A stretch of 40,352 bases of DNA, taken from positions 1-40,352 of the IMG/VR virus record IMGVR_UViG_3300042988_000485. One strand, 5' to 3'. Below, in pieces: positions 21,283-28,840 of the stretch. Position numbers and translations under genes: made by a program. The stretch comes from a virus. The notes beneath the pieces are model-generated. The model was not told the origin of the DNA. It did no database searches and saw only the letters and a list, made by a program, of their open reading frames with translations. The first letter of the stretch is position 1. Every line of letters begins with the position of its first letter.

Positions 21283-21919
21283 TGGTAGCCCCCAAGAAAG
21301 TCCCGCGCTTATCGTTGTACTGTTCGCGCTTTACTCCGGTTCCCATGCTCATATAGCCGAACCGATACCGAAGCGAGTTCACTATCGAAAGCGGGTATCC
21401 AGCGGAAATGGAATTAGCCTCGCGCGTGTAGGAATAGTCGATAATCCTCTCCGACGTGATACCCTGATTAGCTACAGAGTCAAGGAGATACCCGACCATC
21501 TGAGCCGCGTACATGGGAAGCATGGCGGGCCACTGGACAAGGTAGAGCGATATAGACGCCTCTGCCTCGGTCACTATGGGCTCGGTTACGGTAATCGCAG
21601 TATCAGATATAGTAGCGATAGTCCGGTATCCGTCATTCCTCACGCTCCCCGAGATATCAATATAATCCCCGACTGCCCATCCAACCGTAGCCGCCGCCAT
21701 CCCCCCGTCTAAACAGGTGAGGGTATAGGTCGTCCCTACTCCGGTAGGCGTAATGTCTCCGCTGAATGAAACGTCGTTATTGCGGAACCGCCTACCACAT
21801 ATAGAGGCTATGTCCTCTTCGATGGCAGGGATGAAAAGCGCAATCTGGGCGTCCCGCGTTGCATCGGTAGAGGTTATCCCGAGGAATGCTTTTGCGCTCG
21901 CAGTAGTTAGGATAGCCAT
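21275..21919 (-). CDS. Head-tail connector (gp6-like adaptor) with inserted beta domain, 214 aa
   Basis: The N-terminus MAILTTASAKAFLGITSTDA and AQIALFIPAIEEDIASICGR, and the C-terminal helices (LPMYAAQMVGYLLDSV, VNSLRYRFG), follow the HK97 gp6/SPP1 gp15 connector pattern. Between them, residues about 48-120 form a Thr/Gly-rich beta insert not usual in short (about 100 aa) connectors. GGAG lies eight bases before the ATG. It is the first gene after the terminator at 21938-21990. Confidence 0.75.
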   Translation of the reverse strand: MAILTTASAKAFLGITSTDATRDAQIALFIPAIEEDIASICGRRFRNNDVSFSGDITPTGVGTTYTLTCLDGGMAAATVGWAVGDYIDISGSVRNDGYRTIATISDTAITVTEPIVTEAEASISLYLVQWPAMLPMYAAQMVGYLLDSVANQGITSERIIDYSYTREANSISAGYPLSIVNSLRYRFGYMSMGTGVKREQYNDKRGTFLGATID

Positions 21920-21937
21920 ATTTCACGCTCCATAATA

Positions 21938-21990
21938 GAAAAAGCGGTCGGCCCCCCAAGGGAAGGAGGAAACCCACAAGGGGCCGCCGC
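21938..21990 (-). terminator. Rho-independent terminator inside the structural operon
   Basis: On the minus strand GCGGCGGCCCC (21990-21980) pairs with GGGGCCGACCGC (21955-21944), with small bulges, and is followed by UUUUUC. It separates the highly expressed capsid genes from the neck and tail genes, which fits partial termination to lower downstream expression. Confidence 0.8.
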
Positions 21991-21994
21991 ACGG

Positions 21995-23086
21995 TTACGC
22001 GATTTCAAGCCATCCCCTCAAGACGCACGATACCGGGCCCGAGAACGCAGTGATACCTATAGCACTCACCTTGATATCAGCCCCGGCCGTAAACTTAATC
22101 GGGACAGGCAGTTCGACATACTCGCTACCATTCGATATCAGCGCTTCGGCGTATGGATAGAAAAGCCCTGGGGTAATAAAACCGCTATAGTCTTCCATCG
22201 TAGATCGAAGCGTCATTCGGGCAGTCTGTACCTTCGTATCGTTCGGAGTAGCGGCGGCGAAGTTGATACCTGATACATAAAGGTTATATCTGGCGGGTAC
22301 AGTATAGAATCCATCACGGGCCAAAAGGTATCCAGCTGATATGCTAGCATAGACAGTATTAGGCGAAGCCTGGAGTTGTAGCACGATTGCAGCCACAGGA
22401 GCCCCGCCGCTTCCAGCCGCTACGACGCGCATGTTATTGATGCGATACGTATCAGTCAATGCCGCTCCGCCAGATCCGTCGATATCTACTGCGCTGGCGC
22501 CATTCAGAACGACATATATTTTCTTTTCAACGAAGGCAGAGGTCAGATAATAAAGCTCTACCACCTGAGCGCCTGCAGTTGCAGACTTGTCAACGATGGT
22601 ATAAGCCCTGGCAGAATCGCAAGCACCACCACCCGAGAAACCGCCGCCGATTACCAGCGTACCAGTAGCAGCATCAGTAATGTCCGTTATGTATCCGAAC
22701 TCAGGATTGGTTCCCTTAGGATCAAGAAGTACAATATCGCCAACGGCCACACCTGTAGCCGCAGTAAAATCAACGTCAGCATCTATCAAAGTTGTCGCGG
22801 TTCCAGTGGCATCACACTTGATAGTCTGATCAGCACCTTCCGCGTTCCCCTTAATAACCGTTCCCGCGTCTCCTGCGTTACCAGCAGCTATACGCCACTG
22901 AGCGGCAGCGGCGGGCCATACATATCCGGCGCCAGTAACCCATATATCCTCTTCCGAGGTCCCGACAGCAGCATTATATCCGATCTTGGTGAAGGTCTCG
23001 GAGCCCTGTACGCGCCCCTTGGCTATTGCCATCCTATAATCAAATCCACTCTTTTCCGCAATCTCAGTAAGCCTAGGCGTTGACAT
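21995..23086 (-). CDS. Capsid-module protein, probably head decoration, 363 aa
   Basis: The protein is rich in Ala, Gly, Thr and Val with a beta-sandwich look (AGDIVLL-like and VELYYLTSAFVEKKIYVVLN stretches, ending in VSCVLRGWLEIA). The ATG at 23086 follows GGGGGTACAAA. Its position after the major capsid and beta-helix genes and before the terminator suggests a head-bound accessory protein. No family can be named. Confidence 0.6.
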   Translation of the reverse strand: MSTPRLTEIAEKSGFDYRMAIAKGRVQGSETFTKIGYNAAVGTSEEDIWVTGAGYVWPAAAAQWRIAAGNAGDAGTVIKGNAEGADQTIKCDATGTATTLIDADVDFTAATGVAVGDIVLLDPKGTNPEFGYITDITDAATGTLVIGGGFSGGGACDSARAYTIVDKSATAGAQVVELYYLTSAFVEKKIYVVLNGASAVDIDGSGGAALTDTYRINNMRVVAAGSGGAPVAAIVLQLQASPNTVYASISAGYLLARDGFYTVPARYNLYVSGINFAAATPNDTKVQTARMTLRSTMEDYSGFITPGLFYPYAEALISNGSEYVELPVPIKFTAGADIKVSAIGITAFSGPVSCVLRGWLEIA

Positions 23087-23130
23087 TTTGTACCCCCTGC
23101 CGCGCTCTCGCGTGTCTTTCGGCAATCCTA

Positions 23131-23168
23131 TTGAATAACCAGGGCCGACCGATTAAGGCCAGCCCTGG
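23131..23168 (-). terminator. Terminator-like hairpin between two capsid-module genes
   Basis: CCAGGGCUGGCC and GGUCGGCCCUGG form a 12-bp stem (two wobbles) with loop UUAAUC, followed by UUAUUCAAU. The U-run is weak, so it may act as a leaky terminator or a 3'-end stabiliser. Confidence 0.55.
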
Positions 23169-23176
23169 GCCGTTGA

Positions 23177-24385
23177 TTAGCTCGACGTAGCGATACCACC
23201 ACCACCGGAAGCAGTCACAGCCGAATTGGCAATGAACGCAGTACCAGCGACGTTGCACCACGAAGTCCAGCCGTACAGAGCACAGCTATCAATCAAGATG
23301 CCCTTATTGTTCGAAGACGCGCCCACAATGTAGATAGCAGAGGTCGAAAGAATCGCCCCCTTGCTTACGCGCCAATTCTGGAACGTGCACCGCTTGAAGA
23401 ATATCTGACCGCCGATAGTATCAGCCGCATCTACTCTAACAGCCGCGCAATCCGAAGTAGCGCTGTCCTGCAGGAAGTAGCAATCCTCGAAGAAGTTCTG
23501 ACCCTGTACTCCGGTCATCCTGACAAGCCCGCTCGCGGCGGTCCTGACAGAATTGTTATCGCCGAACCAGCAATGCTTAAACTCGGTCTCGCTGGCAGTG
23601 TCGATGAGAACCGGCGCACCAGTAGCGACGGAAAGCGTATTAGCAGTAAAGGCCGCGCGGAAGTGACAATTCTCGAACTTATTCCTATTCGCGTGGACAG
23701 TAACAGCTAACAGCGAAAGCGCCTGGGTGCCCTCATTGGCGATGTACATATTTATGAAGCAGTTATTCGATCCGGTCATGTCGATCATGGTCGGGATGTA
23801 AGAGGTGATCGAAGTAATGCCGCCAGCCGAGGCCGTGATGGCTACAGAGATAGTCAGGGTCAGGGCTGCGACAGCCGTGACAGTGAAGGTGTCAGTATGC
23901 GCACCAGCACAGATCCCCTGCATCCCCACTACCCAACCATCGGTAACAAACGATCCCGTCGCGCGGGTAATCGTAAGGCCAGCAGCCGGGACGGTCATCG
24001 TCGCGGTCGTGGTAACGGTCGTAGTGGTGATTCGGTTGCGGCTCATGTAACCGCAGCCCTTCCCCATGCCATAGAGCGTAATGCCCCACTTCGCCCAAGT
24101 GAGCGTATGGGTCATCGAAAGCGAGTTCGAGCCAGAGGCGTCGGCAGGGCTGAAATACGCGATACCATCGCCACGCCCAGAGGTACACTTGTCATAAGCT
24201 GCCTCTAGGGTAGCAAGGGGATGCGCGATAGACCTACCATCGGCGTTGTCCGAACCATTGCCGGAATCCACAAAAAACCACGTGCCCATAATAGGCGGAA
24301 GGGAGCCTATATCAGCGATAGTATTTAAGGCGTTTCCCAATCCCTTCGATATGGCGCTTGATTCTTGAAACTTAGTAACTCCCAT
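23177..24385 (-). CDS. Beta-helix protein in the capsid module, 402 aa
   Basis: The start FFVDSGNGSDNADGRSIAHP with LATLEAAYDKCTSGRGDGIA is the classic entry of pectate-lyase-like beta-helix proteins. The rest has rung-like Asn/Cys/Phe turns (NRNKFENCHFRAAF, EFKHCWFGDNNSV, NFFEDCYFLQDSA, FFKRCTFQNWRV). It lies directly behind the major capsid gene, not in the tail fibre region, so it may be a head fibre or capsid decoration. Enzymatic residues cannot be identified. Confidence 0.75.
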   Translation of the reverse strand: MGVTKFQESSAISKGLGNALNTIADIGSLPPIMGTWFFVDSGNGSDNADGRSIAHPLATLEAAYDKCTSGRGDGIAYFSPADASGSNSLSMTHTLTWAKWGITLYGMGKGCGYMSRNRITTTTVTTTATMTVPAAGLTITRATGSFVTDGWVVGMQGICAGAHTDTFTVTAVAALTLTISVAITASAGGITSITSYIPTMIDMTGSNNCFINMYIANEGTQALSLLAVTVHANRNKFENCHFRAAFTANTLSVATGAPVLIDTASETEFKHCWFGDNNSVRTAASGLVRMTGVQGQNFFEDCYFLQDSATSDCAAVRVDAADTIGGQIFFKRCTFQNWRVSKGAILSTSAIYIVGASSNNKGILIDSCALYGWTSWCNVAGTAFIANSAVTASGGGGIATSS

Positions 24386-24396
24386 TTTTCTACTCC

Positions 24397-25374
24397 TTAC
24401 GCGCTCGTGGCGAGGCCGGTGATTTCCCCGTGGTATTCCTCGGGGCCGTAGTCGAAGCCGAACTGCGTGTAGAGGAACCCGCCGCGAGCCGCACCGTTCA
24501 CGACGCTGGAGGGAACGAACATAACGTCTACGCCGTTCTCCATGACAGACTGGGGCTCCACGTTTCCATCAGCGGGATACGCCACAGGAAGGAACACGGG
24601 GCGGCACACAGACAGCTCGACAAGGTGCACGACCGAGGTAGACTGCTGAGGAGAATAGATAACTTTGATCGGGGTGTTGGTACCAGCACCCGGGACCAGG
24701 AACTCATTGATAGCCACGCCGCCAAGAGTCCGATCCATAGGCGCATAGCCGTAGATATCGGAAAGCATCTGAATGTTGAACGTATTGGCCACAATGGCGA
24801 CATTGTCAAAGGGGGCGCCCGAATCGACCATCTCCCTGACAAGCTCCTCGATCATTTCCTTGGAAAGCTTGAGCCCGCCAGCCGCGACGGTGTTAGTAGA
24901 AACAGCCTCACCAAGTCCGCGGGTCTTAACGTTGGTAGAAGTGGCGCTCTCAGCGGTATAGGCACCCTGGAGAAGTGAGTACTCCATATTGGACGCCATC
25001 TGCATGAGGCCCGCTTTCTTCTGGAAGTCCAGCATAGAAAGAACAGGCGCGCCAGTTAGATCATTCACGCCCGAGAAACTACCGGCCAAGGACTCGGCCA
25101 TGAAGGTAGTCTGGACGTCATATTTCATGATCTGGATAGCGTTGGTATCCTGGCCACGGGTAACCGTGGTAGGAGTCCCGGCAGCGGCGGCCGTGGTTTC
25201 AGCCTGAGTATCCTGGCTAGCAGCGCTCAGGGTCCAGGGCTGTGCGATGGGGAAGGTGCGCGAATAACAGCGCGCCGTCCGGGGGGCTATCGCGTTAAGG
25301 AACGGCGCCTTACTTTTGCCATAGAGGTACAGCACCCCCCGGTAGTTGACAGTGTCCGAATAAGTCAATGCCAT
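24397..25374 (-). CDS. Major capsid protein (HK97 fold, SU10/DUF5309-like), 325 aa
   Basis: The pattern is that of SU10-type (DUF5309) major capsid proteins: VTRGQDTNAIQIMKYDVQTT near the N-arm, MEYSLLQGAY in the spine helix, a loop with DNVAIVANTFNIQMLSDIYG, and a C-terminal domain ending VLELSVCRP-like strands. It follows the scaffold gene and uses GGGAGC six bases before its ATG. The preceding 60 bp hold two hairpins that may protect the mRNA. Confidence 0.82.
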   Translation of the reverse strand: MALTYSDTVNYRGVLYLYGKSKAPFLNAIAPRTARCYSRTFPIAQPWTLSAASQDTQAETTAAAAGTPTTVTRGQDTNAIQIMKYDVQTTFMAESLAGSFSGVNDLTGAPVLSMLDFQKKAGLMQMASNMEYSLLQGAYTAESATSTNVKTRGLGEAVSTNTVAAGGLKLSKEMIEELVREMVDSGAPFDNVAIVANTFNIQMLSDIYGYAPMDRTLGGVAINEFLVPGAGTNTPIKVIYSPQQSTSVVHLVELSVCRPVFLPVAYPADGNVEPQSVMENGVDVMFVPSSVVNGAARGGFLYTQFGFDYGPEEYHGEITGLATSA

Positions 25375-25387
25375 AAAAATGCTCCCT

Positions 25388-25429
25388 ACGTCTCACGACG
25401 TTGGTTTGATTCCATGCGCCATACGGCGC
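25388..25429 (-). promoter_or_regulatory. Two hairpins in the major capsid gene leader
   Basis: GCGCC-GUAU-GGCGC (25429-25416) and ACGUC-GUGA-GACGU (25401-25388, a GNRA tetraloop) lie between the scaffold stop and the capsid ribosome binding site. They may stabilise the mRNA end or block an upstream cleavage site. No U-run follows, so they are not terminators. Confidence 0.5.
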
Positions 25430-25433
25430 CGTC

Positions 25434-26099
25434 TTACTTCTTACGAATAGTCTGCAGCTTGCCTTGGAGCGCCAACACTAAATCAGCATCACCCTTGGCA
25501 AGCGCTTCTTCGTACTGCGCTTCTAAGTCTTTAGGCTTTACAGGTTCACCGCCTCTAACCGGAGGAGGATTCCCGCCAAGCCTTCCCATGACCTCAGCGT
25601 TGACGGTCTCGGTTTTCCATCCATCCAAGAGTTCGACAAGCCCCTTGAGGTTGGCATCCGTTTCGTCGTCATTCGCACCGATGAACCGATCCGCAAGCGC
25701 CGCCGGGATCTTCTTCTCTGAAAGCACCGCAACGGCCCGCGCCCTCTGAGCTTCCCTAGTCGCCCTGGCCTCTTTTTCGGCATTCTCTTTTTCGAGCTTT
25801 TCAACCCGTTCAAGAGCTGCCGCAAGTTCAGGGTCTTTCGGCTTCGGCCCGAGCTTCTTGATCTCTTCCGCGACTATACCCGGGAGCTTTTCAGCCCGGA
25901 ACTTCGCATCGTGATTATCAACCCTCTTTGACGTTTCCGACTCAAGGATCGATTTCAAGTACTCGTTTTCCCCCATTACCTTTCTTGCGATATCCGGGCC
26001 GTCGATCTTGACGTATCCCTTGGACATCTCGGCAATGGCTGCCTTAGCTTCCTCGCGCCTAGTCTCAGGCACAAGCCCATAGAGTTCATCGATTGTCAT
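25434..26099 (-). CDS. Capsid scaffold protein, 221 aa
   Basis: The protein is helical and charged. It has a long coiled region (LAAALERVEKLEKENAEKEA, TREAQRARAVAVLSEKK), a Pro/Gly hinge (GGNPPPVRGGEPVKP), and a short C-terminal helix-basic tail (LQGKLQTIRKK). This is the layout of phage scaffolds, whose C-terminus binds capsid subunits. CAAGGAGAATACC precedes the ATG. It is the first large gene behind promoter P26162. Confidence 0.8.
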   Translation of the reverse strand: MTIDELYGLVPETRREEAKAAIAEMSKGYVKIDGPDIARKVMGENEYLKSILESETSKRVDNHDAKFRAEKLPGIVAEEIKKLGPKPKDPELAAALERVEKLEKENAEKEARATREAQRARAVAVLSEKKIPAALADRFIGANDDETDANLKGLVELLDGWKTETVNAEVMGRLGGNPPPVRGGEPVKPKDLEAQYEEALAKGDADLVLALQGKLQTIRKK

Positions 26100-26161
26100 T
26101 GGTATTCTCCTTGTTTCCCCGGTCGAGCGTTAAATCCCGCCAGTCCATCACAATTATCGCC

Positions 26162-26190
26162 ATCATAAACGATTCCCTAGATTTTGTCAA
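26162..26190 (-). promoter_or_regulatory. Sigma70-like promoter P26162 (scaffold and capsid genes)
   Basis: On the minus strand there are TTGACA (26190-26185), a 17-bp spacer and TATGAT (26167-26162). The -35 box lies in the last codons of the small gene upstream. The sequence AATCGTTTATGATGGC around the -10 is identical to that of the terminase promoter at 30697-30725. Confidence 0.82.
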
Positions 26191-26305
26191 GTCGTCTCCG
26201 CTTCCACTTAGCGGCTTCTCGATAAGTATCGAAGTAGATTCCCCAATACTCCCATTGCGTTATTTTGCGCGTCACGAAGTCCATGCACACCCTACGTATC
26301 TTCAT
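26177..26305 (-). CDS. Small basic protein, 42 aa
   Basis: MKIRRVCMDFVTRKITQWEY... ends AKWKRRRLDKI. It is a basic, aromatic peptide with GGGAGGATGTGATAA before its ATG. It lies between the MuF/small gene and the scaffold, with P26162 embedded in its 3' end. No family is recognised; a DNA- or RNA-binding role is possible. Confidence 0.65.
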   Translation of the reverse strand: MKIRRVCMDFVTRKITQWEYWGIYFDTYREAAKWKRRRLDKI

Positions 26306-26308
26306 TTA

Positions 26309-26521
26309 TCACATCCTCCCTTGGGCATTGTTGTATTCCATTGCCCGCTCAGCTTGGTCCATGGCTTGCTCAAGAAGTTCATGCGCGGCCTTTCGGTCAA
26401 TAGGACTGACCGCCTCCCCAGATAAGGTAAGATTAGCCTGCGTTTGATAGATAACAGGCTTAATCTTCCCCCTTTTTGTTACTCGCTCAGTAAAGGCCCC
26501 ATAAGTCACTGCGATTGTCAT
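26309..26521 (-). CDS. Small hypothetical protein of the head module, 70 aa
   Basis: MTIAVTYGAFTERVTKRGKI ... with a helical Ala/Glu-rich end (RKAAHELLEQAMDQAERAME). The ATG at 26521 follows AAAGGAGGCAAAGGA and overlaps the MuF stop (ATGA); an upstream in-frame ATG would lie deeper in MuF. Function unknown. Confidence 0.75.
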   Translation of the reverse strand: MTIAVTYGAFTERVTKRGKIKPVIYQTQANLTLSGEAVSPIDRKAAHELLEQAMDQAERAMEYNNAQGRM

Positions 26522-27489
26522 TCCTTTGCCTCCTTTGCCTTCGGCCATCCCTTATCGGCGGTCCAGCCTTTCGCCTCTGCCCAATCAGTATATTTCACAT
26601 ATGGGACGATTTCCTCATCCCTAATGCGCCTAAACTCGGGCTCGAAGCCCGCGATAACGTCGATATATGAGCATCGACAATTTATGTCCTCTGCGGGGTC
26701 GCCAAATAGACCCGGCCCTGCCGTAGTCATTCCGTGGATACTCCACTCGCCATCCTCGTCCGCAAGTTCCCCGTCAAGCGAGCCGTGAGAATCCCGAGTA
26801 CGCGCGTCTAGCGTTGCTACCCATTGCTTGCGAGCCTCTATGCCGATTTCGCCTAGCTCATCCGTGGTATGAAGCCTTCCAAGAGTATAGTCCCGGGTGC
26901 TTTCGGTCCTGGTAATCTGCATGGCTTTAGAGAGTGAAACGGTGATATCGTCCCGAAGCTTCCTAGCCGCCTTCTGATAGCTTTCACCGGCCGCGATGCC
27001 CTGAGCTATATGCTGCTGTACTTTTATCTTGTCCGTCTGCTGGTAATTGCGATATCGCTCCTCGAAGTCTTCCCCAGCCACATCTGCATAGGCCGCTTCA
27101 CGGATTGCATCGACTGGCAGGACCGGCCAAGATATTTCAACGCCCGTAGCCTGATCGACGGCCCATCTTGACCCATACGCCCCGGACGCGAAAGACTCAC
27201 GGGCCGACTCATCTGTGATGTTGATGGCCTTGCCCGTTACTTTGCGATACTCAGCTGCTACGGAATCTTGCATAGCCTGTAACCGCCCGTACTTCCTGGC
27301 CTCCTCGATGCTAGGCGGCTCCCCCATACTCGCGTACAGTTTCCCTAGCTGAGCCTCAAGATTGACAAAAGCGTCGCGGTATGTCTTAGCCAAGCGGCGC
27401 TCCTGGGCTTTTAGTTCTGCCTCGTGGATCGCATTGGCCTGAGCCTGAGCCTTGGCTAGCTTCGCGTTTTCCGCATCAAGCTCCGGCAT
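26518..27489 (-). CDS. MuF-like minor head protein, 323 aa
   Basis: The C-terminal MuF domain is clear: ITRTESTRDYTLGRL, VATLDARTRDSHGSLDGE, and GDPAEDINCRCSY with the conserved CRC. The N-terminal 100 residues are helical and charged. MuF proteins are co-packaged head proteins near the portal; in some phages the domain is fused to toxins, but here nothing follows it. The gene overlaps the portal gene by 14 nt. Confidence 0.9.
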   Translation of the reverse strand: MPELDAENAKLAKAQAQANAIHEAELKAQERRLAKTYRDAFVNLEAQLGKLYASMGEPPSIEEARKYGRLQAMQDSVAAEYRKVTGKAINITDESARESFASGAYGSRWAVDQATGVEISWPVLPVDAIREAAYADVAGEDFEERYRNYQQTDKIKVQQHIAQGIAAGESYQKAARKLRDDITVSLSKAMQITRTESTRDYTLGRLHTTDELGEIGIEARKQWVATLDARTRDSHGSLDGELADEDGEWSIHGMTTAGPGLFGDPAEDINCRCSYIDVIAGFEPEFRRIRDEEIVPYVKYTDWAEAKGWTADKGWPKAKEAKE

Positions 27490-28840
27490 TCACTTCCTCA
27501 GTCTTTTGGGCAAGCTGTTCCGTCATGAGCCGGTCGGCCTCTTCTTGCTCCTTGGCAGATTCCTCTAGCGCCTTTAGTTCTTTGACCTTATCAGGTATCA
27601 CGCTATCCGGGAAAAGCCCTATCAGTACTTCGTCCGAGAGCTTCCCGAGCCCGAGCATGACCGCTACCCTAGCCGTCTGTTCGATGTCGTCCGGGAGGTT
27701 GCGCTGCCAGTCTATCGTTACGTCTGTATTCTGGCTCTCACCGGTCAGGGTCTGGTTAATGCCCTTCAAGAGCTTAATGCGGTCCTGTAGGCCGCGCATG
27801 AAATAGGTCGTAATCTGGGTGCATAGGTATTCAAACCCGAGGAGTTTGTACTTGGCCGCAACTCCGCTCGGGGTGTTAAAGGCTTCATCGTTTGGGTTGA
27901 ACAATTGTAGCATTTCGTAGATGAGCCGCTCGAAGATATCCGCCGCACTCTGGGGAAAGGTTGAATCGATGTTCTTTGTGAGATAGGCGACCTTATCAGT
28001 GACGCTCCCCGTGCCCTCAAGCAAGAGCTTTTCGAGATATTTGACCCTACCCGAAAGAAGCTTTTCCTCTAGCGATATCCCGTCCGGGCTGTCCAGTGGC
28101 TCCTTATTTATCTCCCCGGCTACCAGGAGGAGCGCTCTAGCTACGCCCTGCAGGTCGTTCGCGTAGTTCTCGGATATGATCTTGTCATAGGCATCGATGA
28201 GCGCTATGCAATGGTCGAAGATGTTCCGCGAGTCCATGTCTACAGTGTAGCGAACCACCGGGACGCGCTTGTAACCGTGTGGCCTCGCATCGTCATAAGG
28301 CTCAAACTCTGCCGAATCGGTCTTCCTGACGAAGGTCTGTATTGATATAGCATCATAGACTTCCGCAATAGTAGATCGATCCTTCTCATGCCAATATCTA
28401 ATAAATCCTTCGAGCTTAGGTTTCAGGCTCTTTGACCATATCGGAATTGATTGCGCTATAGGAACCTGAGCGAAGTACTTCTGTCCTGATTCCTGCCAGT
28501 GTAGCTCGAACGCCTCGCCATGGGTACATCCAACGCGCAAAAGCTCCGAGGTAATAAGCCCCTCATCGTTCGCGTCGAAAGTCGCCTCGATGTCTGAATC
28601 GAAGCCAGTACCCTTGTACTGGATATTACCCTCTTTCCCGAGGTATCCGCATACCATGTTAACCGCGCGCCTAGCGAAGGGCACGGCTATACGGTTGTCC
28701 GGCTCCTCCTTGGCCTCCGGTTCATAGATGGCCGGGTTATTTCCAAGGACATACGCGGCCTGCTTCGCTACGGTTAATTGCCTAGCGGAATCCGCCCTGA
28801 TTAGTTCTTTCAGTTGTTCGGTCGTTATCATATTAGCCAC
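27476..28840 (-). CDS. Portal protein (SPP1 gp6-like), 454 aa
   Basis: Family features: NRIAVPFARRAVNMVCGYLG near the N-terminus, a beta wing with EAFELHWQESGQKYFA, HCIALIDAYDKIISENYAND in the stem region, and a C-terminal crown helix with Glu-rich ends. The dodecameric portal forms the DNA entry channel. A GTG at 28840 overlaps the terminase stop; an ATG three codons later is the alternative start. Length is normal for the family. Confidence 0.93.
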   Translation of the reverse strand: MANMITTEQLKELIRADSARQLTVAKQAAYVLGNNPAIYEPEAKEEPDNRIAVPFARRAVNMVCGYLGKEGNIQYKGTGFDSDIEATFDANDEGLITSELLRVGCTHGEAFELHWQESGQKYFAQVPIAQSIPIWSKSLKPKLEGFIRYWHEKDRSTIAEVYDAISIQTFVRKTDSAEFEPYDDARPHGYKRVPVVRYTVDMDSRNIFDHCIALIDAYDKIISENYANDLQGVARALLLVAGEINKEPLDSPDGISLEEKLLSGRVKYLEKLLLEGTGSVTDKVAYLTKNIDSTFPQSAADIFERLIYEMLQLFNPNDEAFNTPSGVAAKYKLLGFEYLCTQITTYFMRGLQDRIKLLKGINQTLTGESQNTDVTIDWQRNLPDDIEQTARVAVMLGLGKLSDEVLIGLFPDSVIPDKVKELKALEESAKEQEEADRLMTEQLAQKTEEVNAGA

